From contig JBBBDQ010000401.1 of assembly GCA_037127315.1 (NCBI GenBank), positions 271,001-335,000 of the forward strand: a stretch of 64,000 bases of DNA, in the 5' to 3' direction. The translations under genes and the position numbers were made by a program. The stretch is from Ascarosepion bandense (Eukaryota; Mollusca; Cephalopoda; Sepiida; Sepiidae). Under the pieces are notes generated by a model. The model was not told where the DNA came from, made no database searches, and saw only the letters and a list, made by a program, of their open reading frames with translations. Positions 44,876 through 57,829 of this stretch are shown here, piece after piece (the first letter of the stretch is position 1; every line of letters begins with the position of its first letter).

Positions 44876-45585
44876 CAGTGTCAGCTCAGTTCATTAGAGA
44901 GACAATAGTGAGGCAGTGTCAGCTCAGTTCATTAGAGAGACAATAGTGAGGCAGTGTCAGCTCAGTTCATTAGAGAGACAATAGTGAGGCAGTGTCAGCT
45001 CAGTTCATTAGAGAGACAATAGTGAGGCAGTGTCAGCTCAGTTCATTAGAGAGACAATAGTGAGGCAGTGTCAGCTCAGTTCATTAGAGAGACAATAGTG
45101 AGGCAGTGTCAGCTCAGTTCATTAGAGAGACAATAGTGAGGCAGTGTCAGCTCAGTTCATTAGAGAGACAATAGTGAGGCAGTGTCAGCTCAGTTCATTA
45201 GAGAGACAATAGTGAGGCAGTGTCAGCTCAGTTCATTAGAGAGACAATAGTGAGGCAGTGTCAGCTCAGTTCATTAGAGAGACAATAGTGAGGCAGTGTC
45301 AGCTCAGTTCATTAGAGAGACAATAGTGAGGCAGTGTCAGCTCAGTTCATTAGAGAGACAATAGTGAGGCAGTGTCAGCTCAGTTCATTAGAGAGACAAT
45401 AGTGAGGCAGTGTCAGCTCAGTTCATTAGAGAGACAATAGTGAGGCAGTGTCAGCTCAGTTCATTAGAGAGACAATAGTGAGGCAGTGTCAGCTCAGTTC
45501 ATTAGAGAGACAATAGTGAGGCAGTGTCAGCTCAGTTCATTAGAGAGACAATAGTGAGGCAGTGTCAGCTCAGTTCATTAGAGAC
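44876..45585. repeat. 38-bp minisatellite, about 18.7 perfect copies
   Basis: The unit begins CAGTGTCAGCTCAGTTCATT and ends AGAGAGACAATAGTGAGG (38 bp). I see no substitution across the array until the last, truncated unit. It is preceded by a G run and by four TAGC repeats at 44861-44876. It lies in the intron between the SAM exon and the exon at 46852. Confidence 0.97.
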
Positions 45586-45719
45586 AAAAGATGCATTAAT
45601 TCTAACTAAAACTTATTTCCTTCAATAAGTCATCAAATGTTCAATGAACTCATTAACCAGATCCTTTTATAGTCTGATTATTTTTATTTTAATTTCCAAA
45701 CTATCATTCTCATTCTAGA

Positions 45720-46440
45720 GTTATAAACTTTCTCGCCAACCATCAGAATGGATGATAATCTACTAGAGAGCAACACACCTTGCCTCCTTAGCTTTACTCT
45801 CTCAAATGGAATGACTACATCGAATCCATAGCTGCATCTACTGCCAAGAAGGTCGGGTTACTGTCAGGCCAGGAAGTTTTTCTCGTCAGAATCCATTTTG
45901 CACATTTATAAATCTACCACTTTGACTTGAGTACTGACATTGTATTTGGTAGAGTACTCCTGCTATTCATCTTGTGGTTCTCAACAAAATTCAAAGGAGG
46001 ATCTGCAATATAATTGATCCGGACTTAACAGCTCGCCTTTAGCCACTTTCTCACTGACATGTGGCATCACACTGTCTTTTCTACAAGTATTTTTATGGCA
46101 ACTCTGGTGAGCTTCCCCCACCTCCTGTCTCCGGAACACATGTATTTAAACGTGCTATTAGATTGGCATTAAGGTTCTACCTTTTTACTGTCGAAATAAT
46201 TAACTGTAACTGCCTCTTCTAGTATAACAGTTTCTTTTCTTGCAATTTTTGTTTGTGGAACTCTCTACCATTTGCTTGCTTTTCTGATAGCTACAATTCT
46301 CCAAAAGTTTAAATGCAACATCAGTTGCCACCTATCTTCTTGATTCCCATCCATCTTTTATCTTCTCTCACTGTAACACCCTGAATACCAGTGGTGGTCC
46401 TTCCTTGCTTGGGGTGAAATGATTATATAAAAATCAAGTA
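45720..46440 (+). mobile_element. Jockey/CR1-like LINE, post-RT region to 3' end
   Basis: Frames broken by stops show ESNTPCLLSFTLS-, WNDYIESIAASTAKKV- and RKFFS-type segments. The 3' signature TACCAGTGGTGGTCCTTCCT then TGCTTGGGGTGAAATGATTA closes it. Confidence 0.65.
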
Positions 46441-46851
46441 AGGAGTATAGATTGAGGTTTCTGCAACCCATAAGTCTTTGTAGTTTAATTAGCTAGGCAG
46501 CTGGTTTGGACAAGTAGATTTTGTGTAGAAAAGGGATTAATATTCAACTCTTGGTAAAGAATAATTCTTTATTCTTGATTCATTCTGTTGAATAAAATAA
46601 AAATGATTAAAAATAACAGTAACTAGCCACTTTCTGAGAATGGGTCAACTTCCTTTATGTTGTTATTCACCTATATCTGTCGTAGCTGCTGGCCAATTGA
46701 ATAATTAGTGAACTCAGTGAATTAGATATTGAAAAACATTTTAAAAATAAAACATACCAGGAAATTTTACAATAAAAAACAGAAATTGGGTAAAAAAAAA
46801 TTAAGCAACTGTCAAATGAAAAAAAAATAAATAAATAAAAAAGATTTATAC

Positions 46852-46961
46852 CTCAGTGGAGGCAGGTGATGGGCTGATGTTCAATGAATATCTGTTAGAC
46901 TTGGATTCATCACTTGGCTCTGATACCATAAATGAAGAAAATGTCTCATGAGATGTTGACT
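46852..46961 (-). CDS. PPP1R9A: Internal exon of neurabin-like gene (short Ser-rich linker)
   Basis: This 110-nt minus-strand exon has acceptor TTTATACAG and donor GTATAA. It enters in phase 1 and leaves in phase 0. After the split codon it encodes 36 residues dominated by Ser, Glu, Thr and Pro (for example SPSPASTE at the end), with no stop in this frame; the frame one base later has an early stop. There is no domain, and it reads as flexible linker. It lies about 6.1 kb upstream of the SAM exon and about 16.4 kb downstream of the exon ending at 63348. The phases fit both neighbours, which is the main support. The exon is short, so confidence depends on that agreement. Confidence 0.7.
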
Positions 46962-46999
46962 CTGTATAAAAAGAATGAAATAATTGATTAAAAAAAAAC

Positions 47000-47586
47000 A
47001 AAAGACAACTTAGTTTTTTATTTAATTACATACTTTAAAAATCAGTAATTCATTTCAGCTACCCAAATATCTAATGCTATTATATATTCTATGTTAAATA
47101 TAAAGAGGCTTATATTTTGTATATTCTTACACCTTACAGACAATCGTTGTAATATAAATACTAGGCATATAAACATCTAAATATGTCTTTGCTCAACATT
47201 ATTTTTATGTATTTTTTATAAATAAACTGACAACATTATCATAGAAGTTAAACATATTTCCTAAAACTTGTTAAGGAGAGAGAGAAACAAAAGATGTTTC
47301 CATTTGTATTTATTGGCTTCTTATTTAAAAAAAATTAACATATCAGATTACTGAAATTTTCTTTTTTTAATTAGGTAAATAATAGTTTTATTTTATAAAT
47401 ATTAACAGTAAAAAAAATAATGTATACATTACAAAAGAATAAAAATCCTAGTATATAAAAATATTTACTATAGTTTATCATTTTTATCACATTTTAGAAA
47501 ATTTACAAAATATTAACTTCATTTTTTTTTTTTAGATGGTCAAGATTGTAACTGTTGAGGTTCAAGTTCAACCAATTCATTAATTA

Positions 47587-47634
<48 letters not shown>

Positions 47635-48690
47635 TTTTCCTCACAAGTGAGGGAAAACAATCTATATTTATTAATATAAATTTGTTCTTTTTTATTTTAC
47701 ATGGAGCACTGTTTTATTAACACCAGCACTCAAGGTGCTTTATATATAAACATATTAAAAATATCCTACAACATGAGGTTATTTTGATAAGATATTCCTC
47801 AACAAAATCAAAAAATTTACTTTTCTCAAAGATTTTAGAATTACAAATTTGGCAAATCCATTTTAACTCATCTAATGCCATTTGTCTTTTATTAAATGTA
47901 TATAGCCAAAAAATTAAAAGCAACATTTCAGTCAGTTTTCTTTTCAAATGAAAATTTATGAAGATTTCTGACAAAGGTTTTTAATGTTTCACAAAATATT
48001 TCTGTCACTGAGAATATTAAATATTTGAACTGATCTGAAAATTGAAATTTTCTTTTCCATTCTTTAATATATATCAAACATGAAAAAAAAAAAGAAAGAA
48101 AGAAAATGGTAAAGAGAAATAAATGAAGAAAAGCAATATAAGTAAATCGGTTGTCTTAAAAAAAAAAGTTAAAGACTGGCACAAAAGTATGAGTAATTTT
48201 AGAACAACACATCATGCAGGTGAGACAGACAGAGTCAAAGAGAAGGACAAAAGGCTAAGATTGGCACTTATAATTTAAACAAGAATTAAAGAAGCAGGCT
48301 ATGCTTACATGCAATTGAGCAATACAAGACATGGATACAAAATCAAACCTCAGAGTCTCAGCATGAAAATGAAAGCTGTGTTCTTCAGTTGGAAAGTTCA
48401 TTCATCAGCTGCCTGACAACTATGTCGTCAACTGGTAATGTGGGATGACCAACTCAGATGTATATTGTGGTGATTTAAAAAATTTTTACAGCCATAAACC
48501 AGATAAATACATATTGTCAAAAATATTTATATTCTTTGGTGTTGTAAAAGAGAACAATTAAATAAAAGGCAGTTAGGTCTCATCATTTTACAGGTGAAAT
48601 GGCAAGCTATAACTATGCTAAAGTATTTTTCTCTTGCATTTGTGGAACTTTTCTGACCTTGATCCTCCAAGTAAACTTTGTAAAAAAATA
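47000..48690. other. Large intron, AT-rich, nothing recognised
   Basis: Contains a GT/TA tract at 47588-47632. No exon-like segment or known element was found. Confidence 0.45.
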
Positions 48691-48850
48691 GACTTTATAA
48701 ATATTGGCTATATGTAACCATAAGTTTTATGCTAACAGTTTCTTCTCTCGCACTTATCACTTGTGGAACTCTTCTGACTTCTTGCTTTCAAATCAACTTT
48801 GATCTTCAAAAATTTCAATGAAATGTCAATCATCATCATCTTCATTCATG
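48690..48850 (+). mobile_element. Jockey/CR1-like LINE 3' scrap
   Basis: ATGTAACCATAAGTTTTATG, then CTAACAGTTTCTTCTCTCG, matches LINE 3' blocks seen at 43720. Confidence 0.5.
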
Positions 48851-48859
48851 TAAAAAAAA

Positions 48860-49981
48860 TGGGTATGTTGGTTAATTTGCTTTTTTTAGTAATATTGAAA
48901 AAAAGTGTAAGAATGACAGAAAAAACTGATTTAAATATTTACCTTATTCAAAATACATATTTAAATTAAATATTTAAAAATTCTTTTGTATTAATTCGTA
49001 TTAATCTTTTTATTTAATATTTATATTTTAATCAAATTTATTGATACTTTCTTGTTGCTCCCCACCTTAAAGACTTACATTCTGGCTTTAAATAACTTTA
49101 TCATAAAATAATCCTTTTAAACAAACCGACTTATCATTGTTAGTTATAATAAGCAACAATCAAATTAATGAGCCATTTTTAAAATAATACATAAAAACAA
49201 AGCAACAACCAATTATCTCCCTTTAACTGTTTCAATAAAGCCAGTTTTTGAGCAAATGACATTGGCTGTTTTGAACTGGGCCCCTTTCTCCAACATCTGT
49301 AATTTTAATAAAATTATCCACAAAGTGTTTTGTTTAATAATAAAGTTAAATTATCCTATTCCCAAAAGCTTCTAGAAGCTTGCAGTGATCCTCATCTAAA
49401 AACTTCTTTCATGTAGTCTAATTTGGTTATTTCAAAATTTAGTAAGAAAATTTAATAAGAATTTTTCTCCAGTCATCTTCATTCTGCCAACCAAAATGTT
49501 TTTAAGACCATGTTCCTTACTTTTTGGAAATGGAGAAATAAAAGAATACCTTGACAATGTGGAACTGAAATAATAAAGAATTGGATGCCAATGTACAACA
49601 ATTGATAAAATATTCATGGCATTTCTTTTTCTACTGTTAGAACCAGTCAAACATTTTTCAAATGGTAAAGATGAATACATTTATTCATAAGACATTTTTC
49701 CAGACCATGACAGAACATAAGCTTTTCCCAAATCTAAAAGACATGGTGGAGAGTAATGAGCTTTACTCTGCCATAGTGAGCCATGACACAAGAGAGTACT
49801 GAATTCAAACATCTTTCTCCAAGACTAAAAAGAACAAATTTTTCTTGCTATTGAACTGTCTTTCCAAAGGATATAAGCATAAAAAAAAGGAACAAAACAG
49901 CTTTGACCAGAATTTGAACTCTGACCTGCTATTTCCATTGTTTACACTGATGACTAATCTCACCTCCATCCCTCCCATCAT

Positions 49982-50013
<32 letters not shown>

Positions 50014-50596
50014 AAAAACACATACAAATATGAAGAAATTTTTTTTTTTTAAATAAAGTGCATTTCTGGAAAAATTCAAAGAACCATGTGGTATTGTGCA
50101 TCCTAACCTATTGCACCTGGAATTTTTTTTTTTTTTTTTAAACATTTCACCCCATACAAGGCACTAAGACACAAGAAGTTACTGAGTGCTAGTAAAAAAA
50201 AAAAATCACTATTAAGTTGAGAGAAAAATAAAAATTAAAAGTGCATTTAAATTTCTGAAGTTCAAAGTTGACTGGAAAGCAAGAAGCCAGGAGAGAGTTT
50301 GAAGTGCAACAAAAAAATGTCAGCATAGATTTTACAGTTGCATCAAACCATTTCAACTGCAAAATGAAGAGACCTTACTGCCAATCTAGTACTGTGCTTA
50401 AATTAATGAAGTCTACCCACCAAAAAGGAAATATCAGAACAATTACCATAAAAATATTTATAGAAAAAAAGCACAAAGACACTTCATTACATTACTAAAG
50501 AAAGAAATCCATTCTCAAGTTTCTTATAAATAAAACTGTGTCATATATTTGAGGCATAAATACCCAGACAAACCTGATGAAAAAATTTTTTTAAAA

Positions 50597-50643
<47 letters not shown>

Positions 50644-51690
50644 GCAAAGACATTATGTTAAAAACAGTCAACCAGGGCATTTCTGGATGGGGTTTTCATT
50701 TACTTTTTATGATAAGTAGCCTTCATAATTTATGAAGATCATATGTATCATCTTTCTTTTATCATTAAACTCCCTATGAAGCACAAAATGGCTTCACCTT
50801 CCTCACACTAGTTGCCTCTTCTGTGGTTTCCATAGGCAAATAGATTTTTACTGGGTTGAGTTGCCAGTTTCACATTTCTGTACAGGCACCCTAGAATATA
50901 TCAATAAAAAGACTAAATCCCAGCTTTTCAACAGTACAACTTACAACCACATAACCCTAAGATCTAATCTTTGCATTGAAATAATTATTTCTGATATTTC
51001 TGTTTTCTTTTTACCTACTTGTTATTTTGCTTTGATATCTGAAATGCAAGACCAGTTCAAAAATGGACATTTGTGGGAGGGATGAATGACAATACAATAT
51101 CACAATGTTATAATATATGAAGGCTTCAGGAAGATAATATACTCAACGTACTATTCCTGATTTACTTTTACAGTTTCTAACCACCCCCACTCCCACATCA
51201 GACATAAATCCATAATCACACAGAATTCTCTTGCCTGTTCAAGCAGCTGACAATGCCTATTATCAGGAAATATCGACTCAAAAGCCAGTCAATTAAAACA
51301 CACAATCTTCAAGTAGTTTGTCTTTTCAGCAAAACAAGAGGGTAAATGTATCAATAATTTATGATGGTTGGTCCTCACTCTGACTGACCATTGAGAGTCA
51401 TTGAAAACAAACTATAACTTAATAACGGTCAATATAAGGCAAGCTTGTACATGTTACTCATTGATTAACACTCAATGGTGAGTGAAAAAAAAAACATACG
51501 TTACATTTTTCTCTTGACAAAGCTTATTCTTGTTTCCATCAAGTGAGAAATGCTTAAACTTTTCGTTCTCTTAAAAAGCACAAAATAGTTTTGATTTATA
51601 TTAAGTACCAATACAATTTGTAAAATCCAGATTATGTGTTTTCAGTCGGTGTGTTCTTGTATTGATCAGTTAAAAGTTCTGCTCTTCTGT
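48860..51690. other. Large intron, nothing recognised
   Basis: Holds homopolymers (A tract 49991-50018, T tract near 50120), a TA/CA tract at 50603-50645 and a tiny antisense LINE tip near 50148. No exon was supported. Confidence 0.45.
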
Positions 51691-51699
51691 TGGGTTCCA

Positions 51700-52090
51700 A
51701 TCGAGTGGGATGACCATTAACAACCTCCTACTCAAATTTATAGACAAATCATACAGATGCATGCTGGGATTTCTTCCTAATCAGTAAATTGAACCATTTC
51801 TTGGTCTCATTCACCATATTTTTGTTCTTTCATATTTTTGTCATGAGGTCAGAATGCTATAGTCACTTGATTGTATCCTTTTTTTGCCTGTTAACACTAT
51901 TTTTAACTAGCAGTATGGCCCGGCGTTGCTCGGGGGCAACGAAAGTTTTAAAAATAATTCATTATCCTGGAGCTCAGATTCAGCTTAAAGAATATTTGTG
52001 TGAAGTTTGGTGAGAATTGGATAAAAATTGTGGATTTGTATAAAGGACATACAGACAGATAAACAGACACACACACAAACATCCTGCCTT

Positions 52091-52127
<37 letters not shown>

Positions 52128-52560
52128 ATCGATTTTCTGCACTATTGTAAGAACTGCAACCTTGAAACTTCTGAATATCGTTTCTTATGTCTTTGTCTAT
52201 GAGTATCAAATGTGATTCAAATTGGACCACTCCTATCACCTGATTTTTTTGATTATCGATATTTATCAGGGGCACCTCGACACAAAACCTAGCTAAGAAC
52301 ACTCGCAGGCGCTTATAGTACAACTGTGTAAATTTTCAAGAAAATTGGTTCAGCCGTTTGAGTCTATAGGTAATGGATACACACACAGAAACAGACAAAG
52401 TTCCATTTATAAATAAGTTTAGATTTGTTAACTTTTTGCCTTGTTACTGTTGTTTTGCTTAGTTTTTATATATATTGCATGCTAAGTATTATTTATCCCC
52501 TTTTATTTTTGTCAATTTGAAACTTAGTCAATTCTGTTTGTTGGGTATTTCTGCCAATTG
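51700..52560. repeat. Unclassified repeat X, copy split by Helitron-like element
   Basis: The left part (51700-51905) and right part (52425-52560) match the continuous copy at 7265-7560 in order. Confidence 0.55.
51907..52424 (-). mobile_element. Helitron-like non-autonomous element, copy 2
   Basis: On the minus strand it runs from ATCTAAACTTATTTATAAAT to CTAG, with a subterminal GC hairpin (plus-strand CCCGGCGTTGCTCGGG). It shares the GGTGCCCCTGATAAATATCG region with copies 1 and 3 and has an internal TA tract at 52097-52122. Confidence 0.55.
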
Positions 52561-52669
52561 TACTTAACCATGGCCAATTGTGCTACATTTTGTGATTCAA
52601 ACCCTACAATCATCTGTGCATTGTCTAAATAATCATTCACCATGAAATAGTCATCTTCATTTTTTATTT

Positions 52670-53850
52670 ATTTATTTACTCAAAGTTCACCCAATGCAAA
52701 AGCCCAAGAGTCACTCAGGGTAGAGGGTTACTGATTAAGATTGTATGGAAGGGAGAAGTAAGGTAGTATTATGAAAACAAATAGGATAAATATCGATTGA
52801 CCCTGGACTTGAAGAAATCAATATTGTAGTTATCAGGAAAGCATCTTCTTGGGTGTGTTTCACAAAGCAACAGCTCTTAGATGAAAGCTGTCTGAATGGA
52901 ACTTGTTCCTTATCAAAAGCAGCACAAAAAGAATGGGGATGGTTTGTTACCATGAACATGGTGGGTCCTAGCCATGAAGGTCTGAACTGGTAGGACTACA
53001 GATTGTAAATTGTTATAGTAATAGCAATAGGGTGTGCCTTGTGGTGTAGGAGAAATTAGAGAGCCAAGTTCAAATATGAATTCATTGCATTCTTTTGTAA
53101 ATACTCTTGGGAAAGGTATTAATCCGTCTCTTCTCCCTCCAAATAGCAGGACAGATTGGGTTATATAGCTTTGATTGGTAACCAGTCTACCACAGAAACT
53201 AATGGCAACCTACTGCAGAAAAATATTCTGCCCAGTCAGTCATGTTTATTCTGAGACATGATCACCCAAGCATGTATCAGGTATGGCCCTTAACTGACTG
53301 ATTAACAATAGAATCGTGAAAAATTGGCAATTTCTCATCTGTCGGATACAAGCTGCAGGTTAGAGAATAATTCATCACACCAACAAGGATGTATAATCGC
53401 TTTTGGACTCTGTTGAGGCCAAAGTGTGAAGGTTATGGCTGGTAGCATTACTCTATTTTTGGTCTAATCTGATCCTCATAAAGATCAGAGGATGAAAGCA
53501 GGAGTTAGGTATTTTTGGGGGCCAATACAATGAGCCAACCATTCTCCCAGTATCTTTTGTGATAGCAGAAATATATGTGTTCCATTTAAGTTCAGGAGTG
53601 AGCTTTTGCTCCAGCAGGCATTTAAGGCAAGGAATATCTTTGAGAGTATGACCACCTATCAGGATGAGTTCAGGTTTATGGTCTGCTCGATGGTGATGAA
53701 ATGTTAGCAGTTTGACTTTGGATTTTTAAAGGATATCAGCTATTGAGCTGTAGGAGAGTTCAGATAAGAGATCAGCTGACAGGCACAGGTCATCAGCATA
53801 AACGAAACTTGATTTTCTTATGTCAAGTGAGACATCAAAAGTCCGACAAA
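52670..53850 (-). mobile_element. LINE (RT to C-terminus) interrupted by SINE-A
   Basis: The minus-strand right part (53850-53304) encodes SFVYADDLCLSADLLSELSY, then PKSKLLTFHHHR and HTLKDIPCLKCLLEQKLTPE. The left part (53022-52670) includes CFPDNYNIDFFKSRVNRYL after frameshift correction, a typical LINE C-terminus. Polymerase motif YADD is intact but the frame is broken. Confidence 0.65.
53031..53303 (+). mobile_element. SINE-A nested in LINE
   Basis: A diverged copy with a weak tRNA-like head, the GGACAGATTGGGTTATATAG body and a TTAACTGACTGATT end. Near-identical 8-mers AGCAATAG (53023-53030) and AACAATAG (53304-53311) flank it. Confidence 0.7.
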
Positions 53851-53934
53851 GAGACAGCAACAATAGACATTTCTTAATTTTCATAAATTCATGGACATAC
53901 GGATGGTGGAATGGATATTGGCTAGAAATTTCAA

Positions 53935-54170
53935 TTGACTGCCTGATATTAAATATAAGTTTCTTTTTTGCTTCCATTTTCTCTAAAACTTTCACTGCTT
54001 AGATGTTCTGTCTGTGATATCCTCAGCATCCCTCTGTAGAACCACATCTGTTGCTTCAAGTCTTTATTGGTGAGAAGATTGTCTAGCATTCACTACCACA
54101 CAAGAGGATTGATATTATATAACAGTTCAGTAATCTTTTCTTTATTGCTAACATTTTTTTCTACAGTTCA
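53935..54170 (-). mobile_element. RTE-like LINE fragment
   Basis: The minus-strand nucleotide pattern matches the KVLEKMEAKKKL...NIR and YRGMLRISQ segments of the RTE-like C-terminus. Confidence 0.5.
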
Positions 54171-54849
54171 ATTTGTTTAATTTATCAATTGGATTTGATT
54201 AAATATACTTGAGGAAATAAAAATAGAAAAAGAAATCCTTCATTCTATCACCATTTTCATTGCTTTTAATTATCCTTACCTAGAACTGAAGACATTATTC
54301 TATGCTCTTTCAGAAACGGAATGTTATACCCAACAGCATGTTATAAAGTTGTAATGCATCATTTATTTATGCAGAAACACAAGCACAAAGACGCACAACA
54401 TAACATTTTACAAGGCCTTCAAAGCAAGAAGAATTTATCCATAGGAAATAGTTTATCATAACCAATGCAAAGTAATGTTTTCAAATATTTATATTAAGTA
54501 CCTTAAATTTTGCTAAGTAACTGCTGTCTGATTAAAAATATTGTCCTGTATTAATCTTCTAATTATCTGGTTATGAATAGTCATGCAAAAATTCTGATTT
54601 GCCTAATTTTCAAACAGTGAAAAAACAAATTCATCTGCCATGCACATTGACATATTTCCAGACAGAAAGCATCTAACGAGAAAAGTGGGGAAAAGGCTGA
54701 AAACATTTTATGATAACAAAGCCCAAAAGATAAAACCCATACAAGATAGGCAGGGTTTTTTTGTTGTTTTGTTTTGGCTGTAGTTGCAGGAGGAAAAAGT
54801 CTGGTTACTAGAGAAAGCACCATTTTTTTTTTTTTTTTTTTAATGATTC

Positions 54850-55660
54850 TGTTACTGTTCTGCAGATTGCTTCAAAAAAGAAATGTACTTGAGAGATTTT
54901 ATATCATCCTGTCAGCAGCCTCTGTTGTCCAGTAATAATAGTTCAATTCCATAAGGATGCTATTTACAGAGGACATGTATCTCTTTAGCAGACAATGATC
55001 ATCCATCTTTGATATGGCTTGTTTATTATAAAAAGGCCTTTTGAAGCATCCTCTCAGTATACATTAAGAATGATGAGTCAATATAGAGGGAAACACTAGA
55101 TACGAACCAGAACTCAGCTCCATAAATATAACTGGGAGCACAAAGAATGAGGGCTTGCTTTTATAGCTTTCCTGAGGTCCTGAAATACAAACACGTCTGG
55201 TGAGGCCAAAGAGATTCTTGACTTTTGCAAAGCAAGACATTGACTGATGAAAGGATACCTCCAAGTGAGCTGTGCTCAGATTGGAGTGACTTCAAAAATG
55301 CTTTCATTTTTACCATGAAAAGATATATACATTGATTACTTAATCTCCTTTATTATACATTTCAATATGGAAGCCAGCACACAACCTTCTTTGATGCCAG
55401 TTGCAATTGAAGAAACCTTCTGTAGAGTCACTGTCATATCTGACTTAACCAAATTGCACCTCATGGTATCGGATAATTTTGAAGGGTAACCTGACTTTCC
55501 GAAGATTCTTCAAAGATCCAACCTACTTAAGGAGCCAACTGCCCTTGTCAACAAAATGACACAGAGCTCTTTGTTTTCATGAGAGCCATTTTATTTGTTT
55601 TAAGATAAAAATCATAGCAGTGGATCCTCAATTAACTCAAAAGCTATACTGATTCAGAGG
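54850..55660 (-). mobile_element. Possible LINE RT remnant
   Basis: Joined minus-strand frames suggest SIATGIKEGCVLASIL (compare GVKQGCVLAPTLF), later LRKAIKASPHSLCSQL and IYGAEFWFVSSVS (compare YGAETW). It has many stops, and the family is uncertain. Confidence 0.4.
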
Positions 55661-55664
55661 GGAG

Positions 55665-56275
55665 TGATTTTCAGCCAAGTGAATTAGTCACTAATCTATG
55701 TAGCTGTTTAAAAGAACATTTAAAGTTAAAATGCTATTGTTTTGGAGATGTTCTTCATTTAAAAATACTCCCAACATTATTCCAAATGTTCAATATTACA
55801 ATCTCATTGGCGATCAACAAAAAAAAAAATCAGTACCCTTCAGATTAAAATCTATAGAAAAACTCCTTGACAAAATTATGCTAATTTAAGTGTTTTGGAT
55901 GAACTAATTTCAGTTTACAAATATTAAATTTATCTTTAAAATACTAACAATTTTAAAGACAACAAACATTCCCCATAAAGACATTAAAAAAATCATCTAA
56001 AATAATTCTTGAAGTCTTTTCAGATCTTCATACAATACAAAATATCAGAAGATGAGAGAATTTTGTCTTCATAAATATCCAGAATCAAAGTCACAAACTT
56101 ATTTCTGATAAAATGGAAATATTTTTGAAGTCCTCTTCACACCAGTTATCAATATTTATGAAATCATATGAAACTTGTTTTACAGATAAACACTAAATCC
56201 AAAGCTGACATTTAAGCTTAAAAGTAATAATAATGAAAATTGCTTGAGTTATCAAAAATTTACAGTGAGACATTA
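55665..56275. other. Intron sequence, nothing recognised
   Basis: AT-rich, with no element or exon supported. Confidence 0.45.
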
Positions 56276-56280
56276 ATAAA

Positions 56281-56587
56281 TCTAATCTAAACTTATTTAT
56301 AAATGGAACTTTGTGTGTGTGTGTGTCCATTACCTATAGACTCCAAAATGGCTGAATCAATTTCCTTGAAAATTTACACAGTTGTACTATAAGCATCTGT
56401 GAGTGTTCTTAGCTAGGTTTTGTGTCAAGGTACCCCCGATAAATGTCGAAAATCGATAATCGAAAAAAATTGGGTTATAGAAGGAGGGGTCCAATTTTAA
56501 TCAAATTTGATACACTCATAGACAAAGACATAAGAAACGATATTCAGAAGTTTCAAAGTTGCAGTTCTTACAATAGTGCAGAAAATC

Positions 56588-56630
<43 letters not shown>

Positions 56631-56812
56631 GCAAGCTCTTTGTGTGTGTGTGTGTGTGTGTCTGTTTATCTGTCTGTATGTCCTTTATACAAATCTACAA
56701 TTTTTATCCGATTCTCAAACTTCACACAAATATTCTTTAGGCTGAGCTCCAGGACCATGGATTAGTTTTAAAGCTTTCATTACACCCAAGCAATGCCAGG
56801 CTATACTACTAG
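56281..56812 (+). mobile_element. Helitron-like non-autonomous element, copy 3 (continuous)
   Basis: It begins TCTAATCTAAACTTATTTAT and ends with CAATGCCAGGCTATACTACT then AG, giving a 3' CTAG. A TA tract at 56590-56628 and a GT tract follow the conserved ATAGTGCAG block. It is the reference copy for the other two. Confidence 0.55.
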
Positions 56813-56934
56813 TAAACAATAGTAATTTTTTTATTATTTCTTAACTAACTTTTATACATAATTACATTAATATGTAACCACATTCAGAAGAAATCAATGG
56901 TTTTATTAAACCAACAATCAATTTTTAACTCTCA

Positions 56935-57220
56935 TGTGAACAGGCTTCTTCTATATGACATGTCCCGTCAAGACATAGGTGATCATGGCTTTCCATGTCT
57001 CCCTATCCCGTGTAACTCAATGCCTCCTTTGTCTGTTATCCCACTCAACCCCCACTTTGCCATCCAACTGCTCAAGTCCATCAAGTATGTCATGCATTGC
57101 TTTTCCTTGTCACTCCTTCCCTATATCCAGCCCATGAGCATCAGATTTTCCAAGCCCCGATTCTTCACTACATGTCCCAGAAATTTCAGCTGTCTTTTGC
57201 ACCTAATCAATTACCACTGA
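56935..57220 (-). mobile_element. RTE-like LINE 3' end
   Basis: The plus-strand image begins GGCTTCTTCTATATGACATG and contains ACATGTCCCAGAAATTTCAG, the same blocks as the antisense copy at 10590. 5'-truncated. Confidence 0.65.
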
Positions 57221-57599
57221 CTGAGGTTTTATAACATTTTTTTTATTTTAAATTCAAACCCCAAAATGAATTACTAGGGTCACAAAACTAATATTAATGA
57301 TTCTTGAATTGCTATTTGTCAGAAATTTAATAGGTGAATATTTTTAAAACTGTTTTTCCAGAAGTCCTGCATTCCTAAGAATTAAGTGAGGACAAATGAA
57401 ATAAAATAATTTTGTTGTTTCTATTAATAAACATGCTTTCAATTCCATCCAGTGTAAAAGAAAAAAATGATTTTTTTTTTTAGACAGCTGAATACATTTT
57501 TTTTTTTTTTTTTTTGATATCTTCACATTTTGGCCAATCCATTCTACAATTTTCTTTTGCTGTACCGCCTCAGATAAAAAGCCTGCTTCATTTTTTTTT

Positions 57600-57625
57600 T
57601 TTTTTGGGGGGGGGGGGGGGGAAAG
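57600..57625. repeat. T-run followed by G-run
   Basis: A T homopolymer directly followed by about 17 G residues. Exact lengths are prone to assembly error. Confidence 0.8.
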
Positions 57626-57829
57626 ACACCTAACAAAATCTGGTAAGAAATAAATATCAAGAACTTTTGGTTAATATGAAAAAGTCAAAGAAATTAGCAA
57701 TACATAATGAATCTTCCATTTTCATTTCAAAGTGGGAGCAAAGACGTCCAATTGTTTTTACATTTTAAATTTGACCAAACAATTCAAGATGAAAAATTGA
57801 TGTAGATTTTCTGCCTGAATTTCCAGGAT

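Noticed and set aside
44876..45585. CRISPR-like regular array
   Set aside because: A 38-bp unit repeated without spacers, so a minisatellite.
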